A DNA stretch of 64,000 bases, from assembly GCA_949358305.1 (NCBI GenBank), contig OX442320.1, positions 11,300,259 through 11,364,258 of the forward strand, given 5' to 3'. Of this stretch, positions 38,001-47,337 are shown piece after piece. The notes under the pieces were generated by a model, which searched no databases, was not told the DNA's origin, and saw only the letters and a program-made list of their open reading frames with translations. Source of the DNA: Strigamia acuminata. Its lineage: Eukaryota; Arthropoda; Chilopoda; Geophilomorpha; Linotaeniidae. Made by a program: the position numbers and the translations under genes. The stretch's first letter is position 1; each line of letters begins with the position of its first letter.

Positions 38001-41000
38001 CTCCCTGGAATCCGAATTAATGGTCTGGTAAATGTGAAGATGCATGATATGATGCCCCTACATCTAACTTAGGCTTATGTTGAGCACACACAAACCCATT
38101 ATTTGATATATCTCAACCCTTAATCACAATTCTATTAAACATTAATTGAATGCAGCTCTAAGATAAACACAAAGGACTCATCCAACCATAGACGGTGCAA
38201 TTAAAGTTGTAAATTCAAAGAAAAAAACATTATTTATTTATACCCTCAACATGAGGGAAACTTGCCTCAATGCCAACCTCAACTTTCCTCCTTGAAAAAC
38301 CATTCGAGAAACAAAAAAATAAAAGATCCACAGATTGCATTGACAATTAAAAATAGCCATTTGGAAATTTACCTCAGCCTGAAAAGCAGGCGACATCACC
38401 TCAAATATGCAGTAAAGTTTAAAAACTTCAAACCAAAAAAAAAAAAAAACCAAAAAAAAAAAAAGAAAAAAAAATCCTAGTGTGTTTTCTTCCATGTCAC
38501 AGCAAACATGGCGAGTTCATCGTTTGAATTCCAAGTCAATTTCCTTCCCAGAGATTTTTCATGAAGTTTTCTCCCTTTTGCCTCTTTTCTTAGAGGCTGG
38601 AGTGCATTTCCAATGCAATTTACTCCAAGTGCCAAGAATTCCTGACTGCCTTTGGCCAAATTTGCATGACAACACAGCCAAAGAGACGTGCTAAGGCCCC
38701 AATTCACCCAAAAGGAGCGAGACAACTCAAAGAATGATGATGAAAAACCAGAAATTAAAACTTCAAAATTAAACTCCCAATTTCATTTTCTCCTCCCAAT
38801 TAAACATTTGCACTCTCTCTCTCTCTCTCATGACTATTTGCAACTTTTATCTCCACCAAATCTCCAAGGTGCAGCCAATCCAAGAACTTTGGCCAAGGTC
38901 ATGTGGCATGCATGTAAATGATCAGCACTTCAGATTAATTTTTCAGCCCCCCCCCCCCAAAAAAAAAGAAAAAAAAACTCGATACTTTTCACCCTTAAAT
39001 GTACACCAGTGTTGAAATGGGATTTTTTTTCCCGGCTTCAGATACCAACATCTTCTTAGAGTTCATGTCAACAAGACGTGACCATTTCGAAATAACACGC
39101 AGCTTCGGCGCCTCTGGTGATGCGAGCGAGCACCTAAAGGTGCTTTAAAAATTGATCCCTTCTCCCCCCCCGACTTCCCCCCTTACTTTCCACGACGGAA
39201 ATCAATGTTATTGACCTCCAATTCCCCACTTTCCCCCCAAAACCAATTCATCTCAATTTGTCAGTTTGGCACGCTGCTTCGAGTATCCATCTCCACCACC
39301 CACACATCCCACCCCAACAATAAAATATATAGGCAAACCACCTCTGCAACGGAAAGGCATAACGGCTGTTTCTTGTTTTAATGTTCCGATTAATCCTTTC
39401 GATGTAATTGTTTATTTTTGGGCCGTAATCCATCGATTGGGTAAATGGTAGAATTTCTATTGCCGTACAATGTACTTTTTCAATGCACTTAAACCTGCAT
39501 AATTCCTTGTGGTGTCAATACACAGACACCGAAGCGAAATAAACTCACGTTTTCTATTTTAGCCGTTTATAGAAACACCCACAGCCCAACATCCTCGACT
39601 CCATTGTCTGTTCTAATGGTCAAAACCTTATTATTCAAAATCCTCCGTACAGACCTTTGAAAAAATGAGGTCAGGTGATATGATCACTTGATAGTTACAA
39701 TGGTTGCCACCCCGCCCCCTCTAAGAAAAAAAAACCATTGCAAAATAACATTATAACATTGTTAATTTGTATTTTTCTTATTGAGGGCTGAGCCAAACAG
39801 TCATAACTTTCCAATGGTCTTATAACTTCTTAAAGTTCACTTAGCTGGCCAACTAGCAAGCCACGCCGGGTCCCCCTAATCCCGGGCCCACGAAAACATC
39901 GAAAAAAAAGCATGGAAACACAAACTTTGGATTTTTTTCTTGGGATTATTCGCACCCCGTGTCACTGCCATTAGTCAATGTCTAAGTCACTCAAACTATT
40001 TAGTTTCCGGCTCGGAGGGCTAATGGGACGTAATTCTAGATATGGGGCTCGAAATTGATAAATTTGGCTCCTCACCCACACGGGGGTTGAGAAATTGCAA
40101 TCTTGAGAGATATGCCCGTGACGTGTAAGACGAAACTTCCCAATCTTAAGAAGTTTGCCAGCTCGAGTTATTACTGCGTGTATCCAATTTCATCCGAATT
40201 TATTCTCGTGATGCATCGCGCGTCAAGACACGTGTCACGCCATGAAAAATTGCTACGTGCCGACTAAATTCTCCCTTTTTTCCCCAATTCTGCGTTCATC
40301 CGATAGTTTCCGATGTTCGGTGTCGGGCGCGGTAGCGGTTATACTTCCACATCTCGCTCGTCTCGTAATCTCGGTCTCGGAGATCTCGGCAAAACGAGAT
40401 TTCATTATTATTTATTTTCATTATACAATTTATTGTTTTTGTTGTTGAGAATAAATCTCATTTTTGTCTCGATCTCGTACGAGATCTCGTCTCAGGACCT
40501 TCCGATTCCAACACTGCCGAAGTCTACCAATGGTCTAGGTTTAACATGGGAATAGTAGAACTTAGGAAATATAACAGAAATCAGAGAAATAACAAGGAAA
40601 ATGAGAATTAAACAACAACAAAGCAATAAATTACAATAAAAGAGGATAATGTCCGGCTCCCAGAAACAAGAAAAACAAGAAAAGAATTGAGTCAGTCAAC
40701 TAGTCTTACCTTTTTTAAGTATCCATCATCAGTGCCCATGAAAACCACAGTATGTGGATTAGTGACAGCTGCAGTCAAGGCGACAATTGACACATTGGGG
40801 TAGACGAGTGACGCAATTGTACTGATGGGTGCTGATCCGCTAATCTTCAAATCAGCATCGCAGAAGTTGAAAATGTTGCCAGCACTCTGGAAGAAAAAAA
40901 TAAAAAATAAAAATATTATTTTTTTTTTTTTGTAAATTTAATATTTTTGGGTAAATTTGCTGCGCCAATATGGCGGAATGGGCGTCCGCGGGGCCATGAG

Positions 41001-44000
41001 ATAGACAGGTGGATATTAAACGAGTGGAAGGAAGGAGGTGGGCCTGTTATTAGTTGTTGTGCCAAGCGAAATTGGGACTGGCAGCCAAGCAGAGGAAGGC
41101 AGGGAAGGGACTAGCAGAGAGAGAGAGAGAGAGACGCTTCATATTCGACCTTGACCTTGCTGTGTGCTCAGCCCGGCTCAGCCTCCATTTGAAGAGGCCA
41201 ACAAACCCAGTGCGCGGCTCAGGCCTAAAGTGTTGTTTCGGCAAGTACAGTAATTTGAGTGTCATTCTTCGAACACCTAACGAGATAGATATCAATCTCG
41301 ATGCGTTATGACATTTGTGCCACATATTTTTTCGAGGGTTTTTTTTAATTTTTTTTTAAATTTTTTTTTAAAATTTTTTTTTGGGTGAAAGTTGGGGGTT
41401 TTTAAGAGGAATTTTGCACGCGAATGTTTGGTTTTTTTTCAAGAGGAAACTGAGTTTTTACGTAATAAAATTCAAGTGATTAATTGTTTAAATTGGTTAC
41501 TAATAGATTGCTATAGTTGGAAGTGAAAATTCCTATTATTTGAGTAAAATTGCAATTTTACAATTTTACATTTAAAATTTGCAACTTTAGCAAATTTTCA
41601 TCTAAAATGTGCAATTTTTCACGTAAAATTGACAATTTTAGCAATTTTTCTTCAACAACATGCAAGTTTTGCAATTTTTCATGTTAAATTTGTAATTTTT
41701 CAATTTTTCGTGTAAACTTTACAATTTTTACAATTTTTTATACGAAATTTGCTATTTTTACAAATTTTCATGTTAAATTTGTAATTTGTACAATTTTTCG
41801 TGTAAAATTTACAATTTTTACAATTATTCATACGAAATTTGCTATTTTTACAAATTTTCATATTAAATTTTAAATTTTTACAATTTTTTATGTTAAATTT
41901 GTAATTTTTACAATTTTTCGTGTACAATTTGCTATTTTTACAAATTTTCATGTTAAATTTTAAATTTTTACAAATTTTCATGTTAAATTTGTAATTTTTA
42001 CAATTTTTCATGTTAAATTTGTAATTTGTACAATTTTTCATGGAAAATTTATAATTTTTACAATTTTTCGTGTAAAATTTACAATTTTTACAATTTTTCA
42101 TACGAAATTTGCAATTTTTACAATTTTTCATATAAAATTTGCATTTTTAACGATTGTTCACGCAAAATTTAAACCAAAATCAAACAACCCTCAATAAACA
42201 TTCATTCTGCCGCTCATTAACACCAATTAAATCTATATCATTTCATAATTATTAATTCACTAAATATTAACAACCACAGCTGTGTTCAATCCCTCAACAT
42301 TTCCCCCATCTCTGATTTACAAATCCCAACAAGCGCTACTCAAATAATTAATTCGCCAATTAATCCTCATCTTGACCCAATAAAACCCAAACTCATCCCA
42401 CCAAACAGCCAACAAAAAAATAAAAAATAAAAATTATTATTTCCCCCCCTAAAAAAACACCCAAAATTTCATTTTCCCACAATTTTTCAACACTTATTAC
42501 ATCTGGAAACATTTTTCCCCTTCTTAGTACCTCCACTCATCCCTATCACTCATCATCCCATTCACAACCAAAAATTTCCCATAATTTAACAAAAAAAAAC
42601 ATCAAGTACCGTCCTGCCGCCAACATTAATGTTTCCCCAAATTAATACTAAAATAAAAATTTCCATTTTTATGTTTAATCGAAACTGATTTAAATTTAAA
42701 CATCAATTTAAGACGTTTATTTATGGTAAAAAAGAAAAATAACACGTCTCGGATTGACTATACAGCGCACGGTGCCAAATGGGTGCTCAACTGATGCTAT
42801 CTGTGTGTACCCTCAGGATTTTACCCAGCTCGTGTAATCGACACCGACTGCTCGATTTTTGCTCACTTTCGGCTCCCTTCAAAAGATCCCTTTCTTTCTC
42901 AAACCCGCAGCTCCCCGGCTTAAATTTAACTACTTACGATCCAACTTAGGCCTAAAACGGCGCCGTTAACAAATAAAAGAAACGTGCTTCAACGGCGCTG
43001 CGAATCATTTCAAAATCGAACACCAGTTAGCGCCGCCCCTAAAAAATCCACAATAAGCCTAATCCAAAAAACCAAAAAGTAAATAAAATATCAAAAAATA
43101 AAAATATTTAATGAAAATAAAAATAAAAATAAAAAGGGCGATTTTTTTATATAATATTTTTTTGATTTTTCCATTTCGTTTCTGGTCTTGGTCTCGTTCA
43201 TGAATTATTTAGAGCCGTGCCAAAGTGTGTGCAATGAAGCTTAAAAGAGTATCAGTTTGTCCAAGCAAAGTCATCCTGTGAATTCAATGAGGAGTCAATT
43301 GAACAATGGGCGATCGATGGTAGCGAAGCAGCCAGTGAAACAATCACATTTCTCTTTAAACACATCATAATCCCAATAGAAATTCCACACCATTGACGGT
43401 TTAATGGCGCATAATCTCTCAATAAAGAGCCGGAGAGAGCGGATTTCGACTCCATTACTGAACTTGGAGGGGGAGTCAATGAGAGAATGGAGGGAAAAAT
43501 CTATTCAAATCATAAACCAGTGCCAGAATCACATACAAAACTCACAACCCCACTTCCACAACAACGTCGGAACTCGGACCGGCAAATTGCACAATAATCG
43601 ACTGCGGTGAAATCGTCTAGAAAACTACAACGGGACAAACGTCACCATTTTAACGTCCGTTCCGAAAGGGATTCACGCTACTTTTTGTTTTTCCTCATTT
43701 CGGGCTGAAATTAATGCTTCTCTCAGCTAGAACATGCATTTTTGCGTATACCAGAGAGGCCATTTTGGCTGGGGGCCCCTAACTTGTGTTTTGCTCATTG
43801 CTATGAGAAATAAATTCATTATCAAGTGAAATGATGCATTTTTGATACAGAAAATGCTTTTTTAGTCCCAAACATGCATTTTGACATGTGTCAGGGGAAC
43901 CAAACTTGTGGAAAAACGCATTTTTTGGCAAAAATATGCATTTGTGGGTAAAAATATACATTTTTGGAGCAAAAATATGCATTTGTGGGTAAAAATATGC

Positions 44001-47000
44001 ATTTTTGGGACAAAAATATGCATTTTTGGGGCAAAAATATGCATTTTTTAGCATAAAGATGCATTTTTACGTGTACAAGAGGTTCCCTTAGACCCTGTTT
44101 ATAGCAGAAAATAAACAATGGGTAGGAATGGGCAAAAAGAAAAGTTTGGATGAAGTTGGTGCAGTGCAGTGGATGTAGAGGAGCAAACCACCTGCTGCCA
44201 TTAGTCGAAAAGCCGGCGTGCATAATATCGTTTCGTTCATATCGTCCGCATCGTGCATTGTGTTTCGCTTAATTTGACACAATAGAAATTTCAATAAATT
44301 TCATTTACAATCAACTCAGTACATTAACGGGCACTTACTAACTTGGTAATTGTTAAATCTGGTATATAGTGGTATTATACAGTGTTGCGAAATTGACGAG
44401 CTGCGTTCGTCGACAAAGGAATAATGGGCGCGAAAAGATGAATTTGTCATCACAATCGGCCAAATTGGCGTAAACCGAGAACCAAACTCCTCATAATCCG
44501 ACAAAACATTGTCATTTGTTCCGTTTTAAAGTCGAAATTCGATCTGCCCGGCTCACATTTTCCTCTACCTTCTGCAAAATCGATTTTCCCAGTCAACAAA
44601 TCACAATCTTTCCTTCTTATTTCTATTTTTCTTTCTTTTTTTAATTTCCTCAACGCACTATGCTATGGGAATTGAATTCACGTCGCGCTTGGGCGACGAT
44701 GCATTGCATTACACGATTGTTTATTGACCGTGTCAATACATCGACGAAAGCGCCGTTATAATCCCAATCAATTTCCACGCGCGATAAATTTTCGCAGCGT
44801 CAAAAATCATCGCAACATGCAATGGAGCCTTTCATATATTCATACACTCATCTTCATTTTTAATAAACAACATTTGTTACGTAGCAACTCAGTTGCATCG
44901 TTAATTTGTAAGATATTGTTCCAACATTAATAAAGTCCTTTGCTGTAATCAATTTCAAACCACCGTTTACCCCTTCTATAAAGCCGGTTCACTTTACGAT
45001 TAATTTTTACTATTTTTTCTCCAATAAATGATTTTCTGATTTCTCCAAAAACAAAGTAAAAATGGCCGAGCCCATTAACAAACCATTAAGAAAGGAACCC
45101 CACACAAGACGAGCCATTCACTGGCTAAGTATGTTTAAACCTTGGCATTCACGACAAGGATTCCCCAACCTGCATAACCATATATCTTGCAGGGACCCGC
45201 GCACTCGGCCAATTACAGCGGCGCATTACGTCCAGCTGTTTCCCTTACGGATTCCGTTCCGTGCGCCATTTCCATGCTAATCGCGCTCCACGCAGCTAAC
45301 TCAAAAACCAATTAAATACAACACAATTTCACCCAACATTACAAATATTACAAATAGAAAAATAAACAATGGCTCCGTCCCCTGGCGTCAAAATGTACAA
45401 TTAAATTTTAAAGCGCCGTATAATTTGCAGCCTCAACCTTCGAGATCCAAACAGGAATAAAGGCAGCCAGACAATTCAAACAAAGCTTTTTCTTATGGAT
45501 TGCTTTTATGGCCCCACACCCACTTTTATATATCATTAAGTTTGTCACTCACCTCGACCGTGTCCCTCCCGCTAAACCACTCCGACAGATGCCCCAAAAA
45601 TGTATTATCATTTCTCGTTATAACGAATACTTAGAAATGGCTCGGTTGGCCATACAACACCATGTTAAAAATGTATTATAAAATGTTACAAACATTGAGA
45701 GACACGAACTTCATAATCGATTACTCTTTGAAGCGAATGCGAATGCGATGCAACAGTTTGGCGATATTTTTGCGATTTTTGCAACACGATGTCGTCAACG
45801 TAGACAAGCATACTAGCTGATTTCCCGAATACGTAAACGCAATTGCACGCCGGTAGTTTGCGGAAACCGAGTTCTCATAGCGTTTGATCTAGCTTTTCGT
45901 ACCATTGACGACCGGATTGGTGGAGGCCGTACAATGACTTGATTAACAACCAAACAACTGTATCCGCGATATATTGCGAAAGAAACTAATTTTCAATGTT
46001 AAAAAGCAAGTTTAAATTAAAAATGTGAAAATAAAATTAAGCAAATGAAAACTCAAATAAGTAAGTCGCTCGGTGAATCGCATATATTGCGATATATTGC
46101 GATATGCGATATTACAGCAAAAAATAATGGCATTGCGATTTGCGATATATGTTAAAATGTGTGTTTTTGGACTTACCCCAGCTAAAGGACATTCTCCAGG
46201 ACTTCCGGCTACGTATTCCATATTCCGACTTCGCACACTGCCATTAAAGCACATATGCGTGTTCTCCGTGAACTTCTGTTCGATGTCCTGCAACGAGTAG
46301 ATGCACATGGCCGAGGCCGCGTGCGTCTCGGTCGTGTGGCTCACACTGGGCGCGAACACGGCGACGAGCACGGGGTCGGCGCGCATGACGCCGAGGCTCG
46401 TCGAGAGCGTCTCGCCGGCGCGCACGAGCACGGCGTCCTGCAGAATATTGTAATCGAGCGGCGAGGAGGAGCCGTCTCCCCGCTCCACCAGACACTGCAA
46501 CGTCACCTCGATGTACGTGTGGTACTTGGGGTCGTTGGCGCACACCCTCGCCAAGCGCGTCACGTAGCCGTCCTCCTCGTAGGCCGGCAAGTGCGACTTG
46601 CGCTGCACCGTGACGAAGTAGGCGTGCGTCTCCGAGAAGAAGCCGTACTTGTACTTGACCCGGAAGTAGTCGCGCCACCGCGAGTCGATGTCCATCTTGG
46701 GCTGCGAGCTGAAGCCGAGCTCGGCCAGGTCGAGGTTGCGCAGGCGGCGGCTGGTGATGGCCGGCACGAGGTCGCGGTACGGCCCGTTGTTGGTGAACGT
46801 GGAGCCGACGTAGAGCACCTTTTTCTGGTCCAACAGGTAGTTCTCGGGCCCGATGAAGGCGAACGTGGACGACATGTCGTCGTTGGCGGCCACGGGCACG
46901 TTGATGAACTCGGCCGCGTGCGAGATGTTGTCGAGGCGCAGCTTGTGGCACGCGCCCTGGAACACGCTGCCGCACACGAGCAGCGTGCGCGAGTCGTAGT

Positions 47001-47337
47001 CCACCACGAGCAGCTTGTTCACGTTGTTCGTCGGCACTTTGGTCACTTTGTCGTCGCTGCAGCTCGTGGCCGTGCACAGGGGACTGTCCAGGTGCGGTCC
47101 CGTCTCCAGTTGCGTCTCTAGGCCCAGGTTGGCGTTCAGTTGGAAGATCCAGTTGGAAGCGCCCACGTACACTCGGCCCGTCACTTGGTCCACCAGCATG
47201 TGGTAGAGCATGACGCTCTCGTTGCCCGGCCGGAAAGTCGCCCGGATGTAGCTGGGCAGTGTGGGCACGGGCGGCGACCCGCAGCCGGCCCCGGCCACCA
47301 GCAGCGTCACCACCGCCGCGGCGTACACGCAACACAT
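10992..47337 (-). CDS. PlexA: Plexin A, semaphorin receptor (complete, 29 coding exons)
   Basis: Plexins are single-pass receptors for semaphorins in axon guidance; the cytoplasmic split RasGAP inactivates Rap GTPases. Coding exons, 5' to 3': 46177-47337, 40710-40886, 31576-31704, 29770-29870, 24531-24675, 19260-19419, 18909-19005, 18726-18834, 17729-17962, 17558-17642, 16748-16920, 16542-16687, 16377-16482, 16000-16313, 15840-15936, 15199-15657, 14550-14793, 14342-14481, 14147-14274, 14031-14090, 13827-13962, 13621-13767, 13405-13558, 13179-13343 (or from 13158), 12744-12832, 12425-12678, 11919-12066, 11627-11845, 10992-11099. They total 5685 nt, 1894 residues plus stop, with every phase consistent and no internal stop; plexin As are usually about 1850-1950 residues. 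Order: signal peptide, Sema (about 30-485), PSI, PSI, PSI, IPT repeats, membrane helix (about 1260-1280), split GAP with Rho-binding insert. Class A is inferred from the juxtamembrane [20 protein letters not shown] and [20 protein letters not shown] in the insert. Confidence 0.95.
11160..11620. repeat. AT-rich minisatellite in last plexin A intron
   Basis: About 15-20 copies of aaaattcaattttttcatat with ttttcatgtg spacers are present. They fill most of the last intron. Confidence 0.85.
11627..12678 (-). CDS. PlexA: Plexin A exons 26-28: C-terminal half of the split GAP
   Basis: Exons 12425-12678, 11919-12066 and 11627-11845 encode [31 protein letters not shown], then [20 protein letters not shown] with the second GAP arginine (about residue 1741). 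[20 protein letters not shown] and the following helices come next. The arginine in PLRFW is one of the two GAP arginine sites known in plexins. Confidence 0.92.
12120..12400. repeat. Tandem aaaatgcatttttagacaaaatttagac repeats in plexin A intron
   Basis: A unit of about 44 bp (tgcatttttagacaaaattt, agacgtttttatgtgaaaaa) is repeated four to five times and fills the intron between 12066 and 12425. Confidence 0.85.
12744..13343 (-). CDS. PlexA: Plexin A exons 24-25: end of Rho-binding insert and linker
   Basis: Exon 24 (13179 or 13158 to 13343) reads [20 protein letters not shown] and then [20 protein letters not shown]. Exon 25 (12744-12832) reads [20 protein letters not shown] and then RAKVFHL. 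Exon 24 has two gtaagc donors 21 nt apart, both in phase with exon 25. Confidence 0.9.
12833..13157. other. Plexin A intron 24, AT-rich
   Basis: It contains loose repeats of aaaaaactgtaaaaattata. Nothing coding is seen. Confidence 0.5.
13405..14481 (-). CDS. PlexA: Plexin A exons 18-23: N-terminal half of GAP and Rho-binding insert
   Basis: Exons 14342-14481, 14147-14274, 14031-14090, 13827-13962, 13621-13767 and 13405-13558 are separated by introns of 53-67 nt. They read [94 protein letters not shown] (first GAP arginines, about residues 1444-1445), [15 protein letters not shown] and [20 protein letters not shown]. The position after LLRR is Cys where many plexins have Thr. Confidence 0.93.
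14550..14793 (-). CDS. PlexA: Plexin A exon 17: membrane helix and coiled juxtamembrane helix
   Basis: A single hydrophobic stretch, [20 protein letters not shown], is followed by the basic stop-transfer [12 protein letters not shown] and a heptad-like helix ([19 protein letters not shown]). In plexins this helix regulates dimerisation and GAP activity. Confidence 0.93.
14886..15185. repeat. AT-rich minisatellite in plexin A intron
   Basis: A unit of about 32 bp (ttggccaaaatgttgaattt plus ttgaataaattt) is repeated roughly nine times, filling the intron between exons 16 and 17. Confidence 0.88.
15199..15657 (-). CDS. PlexA: Plexin A exon 16: last IPT repeats
   Basis: 153 codons with [84 protein letters not shown] and EHELPLVVV. 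This is typical of the membrane-proximal IPT/TIG domains of plexins. Confidence 0.92.
15840..16313 (-). CDS. PlexA: Plexin A exons 14-15: IPT repeat 2
   Basis: Exon 16000-16313 has the IPT signature [20 protein letters not shown] and [18 protein letters not shown]. Exon 15840-15936 reads [20 protein letters not shown]. The donor of exon 14 is gttcgt, unusual but the only one that keeps frame. Confidence 0.9.
16377..16687 (-). CDS. PlexA: Plexin A exons 12-13: IPT repeat 1
   Basis: Exons 16542-16687 ([37 protein letters not shown]) and 16377-16482 ([20 protein letters not shown]) form a complete IPT fold. The intron between them is 59 nt. Confidence 0.92.
16748..16920 (-). CDS. PlexA: Plexin A exon 11: third PSI domain
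   Basis: The cysteine pattern [42 protein letters not shown] matches a PSI domain. Confidence 0.92.
16960..17250. repeat. Higher-order tandem repeat in plexin A intron
   Basis: Two and a half copies of a roughly 120 bp unit are present, built from ggg(c/t)cctaa-t(a)atcaaaat(a)t sub-repeats and including attttatgta(c/t)cgaggtgc. Confidence 0.85.
17558..17962 (-). CDS. PlexA: Plexin A exons 9-10: inter-PSI Ig-like region
   Basis: Exon 17729-17962 reads [20 protein letters not shown] and [20 protein letters not shown]. Exon 17558-17642 reads [15 protein letters not shown], the plexin-typical VVWNG(N/H) phrase just before the third PSI. Confidence 0.92.
17963..18725. other. Plexin A intron 8, low complexity
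   Basis: AT-rich with several homopolymer A runs (18285-18300, 18515-18548) and a C/T-rich tract. No second gene is seen. Confidence 0.5.
18726..19005 (-). CDS. PlexA: Plexin A exons 7-8: end of Ig-like domain and second PSI
   Basis: Exon 18909-19005 reads [20 protein letters not shown] and [11 protein letters not shown]. Exon 18726-18834 reads [20 protein letters not shown] and ITSCQQ, which is the second PSI domain. Confidence 0.93.
19260..19419 (-). CDS. PlexA: Plexin A exon 6
   Basis: [31 protein letters not shown] and ICATPD are the plexin domain between the first and second PSI. Confidence 0.93.
19420..24530. other. Plexin A intron 5 (5.1 kb)
   Basis: No supported exon on either strand. 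It holds a repeated caacaaatttctttgtttcg(t)ctcaacaatg phrase at 20270-20530, the TIR element at 22041-22244, C/T-rich tracts near 22.8 kb, and otherwise unique AT-rich sequence. Open stretches such as 21271-21630 (minus) carry no motif I recognise. Confidence 0.5.
22041..22244. mobile_element. Short TIR element (MITE), TA-flanked
   Basis: The left end CACTAAATCCCCTACATACG and right end (reverse complement) CAGTGAGTCTCCTACATACG match at 13 of the last 14 bases, with TA on each side (22039-22040, 22245-22246). TACGAA and TTCGTTCC/GTTACGAAC continue the arms. This resembles pogo/mariner-type non-autonomous elements. Confidence 0.7.
24531..24675 (-). CDS. PlexA: Plexin A exon 5: end of first PSI
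   Basis: [40 protein letters not shown] and INEIRL match the sequence that follows CGWCSLERR in plexins (RW.SL...QQC.DFE). Confidence 0.93.
26879..27211. mobile_element. TIR element with ATACCGTATTTTACCGATTA termini
   Basis: The left arm ACCGTATTTTACCGATTAAG is mirrored by the right arm, which reads ATCGTATTTTATCGATTAAG in reverse complement. The length is about 333 bp with no coding sequence. Flanking duplications are not clear, so the superfamily is left open. Confidence 0.6.
28723..28860. mobile_element. Very short TIR element (138 bp)
   Basis: The left arm GGGCCGTCCATAAATTATGC is mirrored at the right by AGCCATCCATAAATTACGTA (reverse complement), each followed by AACGC. No room for coding. 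Confidence 0.7.
29770..29870 (-). CDS. PlexA: Plexin A exon 4: first PSI domain
   Basis: [20 protein letters not shown] followed by [12 protein letters not shown] is the canonical PSI cysteine pattern after the Sema propeller. Confidence 0.95.
30088..30285. repeat. 21 bp tandem repeat
   Basis: Nine or more near-identical copies of tagtgattttcagtgaattt(c). As 21 is a multiple of three, it stays open in several frames and predicts an artificial IFSEFLV heptapeptide. It is intronic. Confidence 0.95.
31576..31704 (-). CDS. PlexA: Plexin A exon 3: last Sema blades
   Basis: [40 protein letters not shown] and STQ match the end of the plexin Sema domain (VLL...AYEYE...NAIL.DM...YLYV). Confidence 0.95.
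32572..32789. mobile_element. MITE, 218 bp, TATA-flanked
   Basis: The inverted ends begin TTCAAAACCACTCCAACGTT at left and CTCAAAACCACTCCAACGTT (reverse complement) at right, continuing GATCTATTTC. TATA lies outside both ends. There is no coding sequence. Confidence 0.85.
32815..32915. repeat. Direct duplication of about 52 bp
   Basis: Two adjacent copies share CCGCAGCAAGTCTCC(A/C)AGG, then TGAACAGCGTCTATTCGATA, then GAACGTTTT, with one substitution between them. Confidence 0.9.
33880..34465 (-). mobile_element. 5S rRNA-derived SINE, copy A, interrupted by a MITE
   Basis: On the minus strand the head (34345-34460) contains GTAAGCAGCATTGGGCCTGG and TCAGTACTTGGATGGGTGACC-like sequence, the internal promoter region of 5S rRNA. 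Beyond the MITE at 34087-34294, the body (33880-34086) continues with CTGTTTCTAGGGCGAGAACA, AAGTCGTCCCACAGATCGCG and AAATCCCCACACAAGTATTC. It shares this non-5S body with copy B at 51.3-51.6 kb, so it is a SINE and not a lone 5S pseudogene. Confidence 0.85.
34087..34294. mobile_element. Tc1/mariner-type MITE nested in the SINE
   Basis: 208 bp with ends CAGTCGTAGACAAAAAAACT (left) and CAGTCGTGGACAAAAAAAAT (right, reverse complement). The arms extend to GTTTATCT and are flanked by TA at 34085-34086 and 34295-34296. CAGTCGTGGACAAAA with a TA target is characteristic of Tc1-like ends. Confidence 0.92.
35158..35294. mobile_element. Short imperfect inverted repeat, likely MITE
   Basis: CTGCGTTCGGTATCTTGACG at left is mirrored by CTGCGCTTGGTATCTTGAGG (reverse complement) at right, about 137 bp overall, followed inward by aacaaacg on both arms. 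Confidence 0.6.
40710..40886 (-). CDS. PlexA: Plexin A exon 2: Sema blades
   Basis: [40 protein letters not shown] and TDDGYLKK match the plexin Sema segment (ISG..PI....VAFLGT.DG.LKK). It is 59 codons long, in phase 0 at both ends. Confidence 0.95.
41530..42160. repeat. AT-rich minisatellite, plexin A intron 1
   Basis: More than 20 copies of a roughly 30 bp unit (caatttttcatgttaaattt, gtaatttttа-like) with small substitutions. Its minus frame gives an artificial KNCKNCKF repeat peptide. Confidence 0.9.
43840..44080. repeat. atgcatttttgggnaaaaat tandem cluster
   Basis: About nine copies of a roughly 30-40 bp unit built on aaaaatatgcatttttggg(a/g)c. The same core phrase recurs in other introns of this window. 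Confidence 0.85.
45740..45955 (-). mobile_element. Ty1/copia reverse transcriptase relic
   Basis: One minus-strand frame reads [20 protein letters not shown], a stop (TGA at 45875-45877), [19 protein letters not shown] and [10 protein letters not shown]. The KSLYGL.Q..R.WY...D..L..LGF.....D.C.Y pattern and the YVDD catalytic box (45791-45802) are typical of copia RT. No LTRs or other pol domains are found nearby, so it is a dead fragment. Confidence 0.8.

Larger units (their letters stand above)
31705..40709. other. Plexin A intron 2 (9.0 kb)
   Basis: No supported exon of another gene on either strand. It holds A/C homopolymers near 31.9 kb, TIR elements at 32572-32789 and 35158-35294, a 5S-derived SINE (33880-34465) split by a MITE, a 60 bp direct duplication at 32815-32915, and long unique AT-rich stretches (35.3-40.7 kb). 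Confidence 0.5.
40887..46176. other. Plexin A intron 1 (5.3 kb between first coding exons)
   Basis: AT-rich with no host exon seen. It contains a minisatellite (41530-42160), a tgcatttttggg repeat cluster (43840-44080) and a copia reverse transcriptase relic (45740-45955). Confidence 0.5.

Noticed and set aside
41700-42131. KNCKNCKF repeat protein, 143 codons, minus strand
   Set aside because: Translation of an intronic AT-rich minisatellite.
46255-47121. Long plus-strand open frame (288 codons) and a second minus frame (363 codons) across the plexin A first coding exon
   Set aside because: They are shadows of a GC-rich exon; the frame with signal peptide and Sema motifs is the real one.
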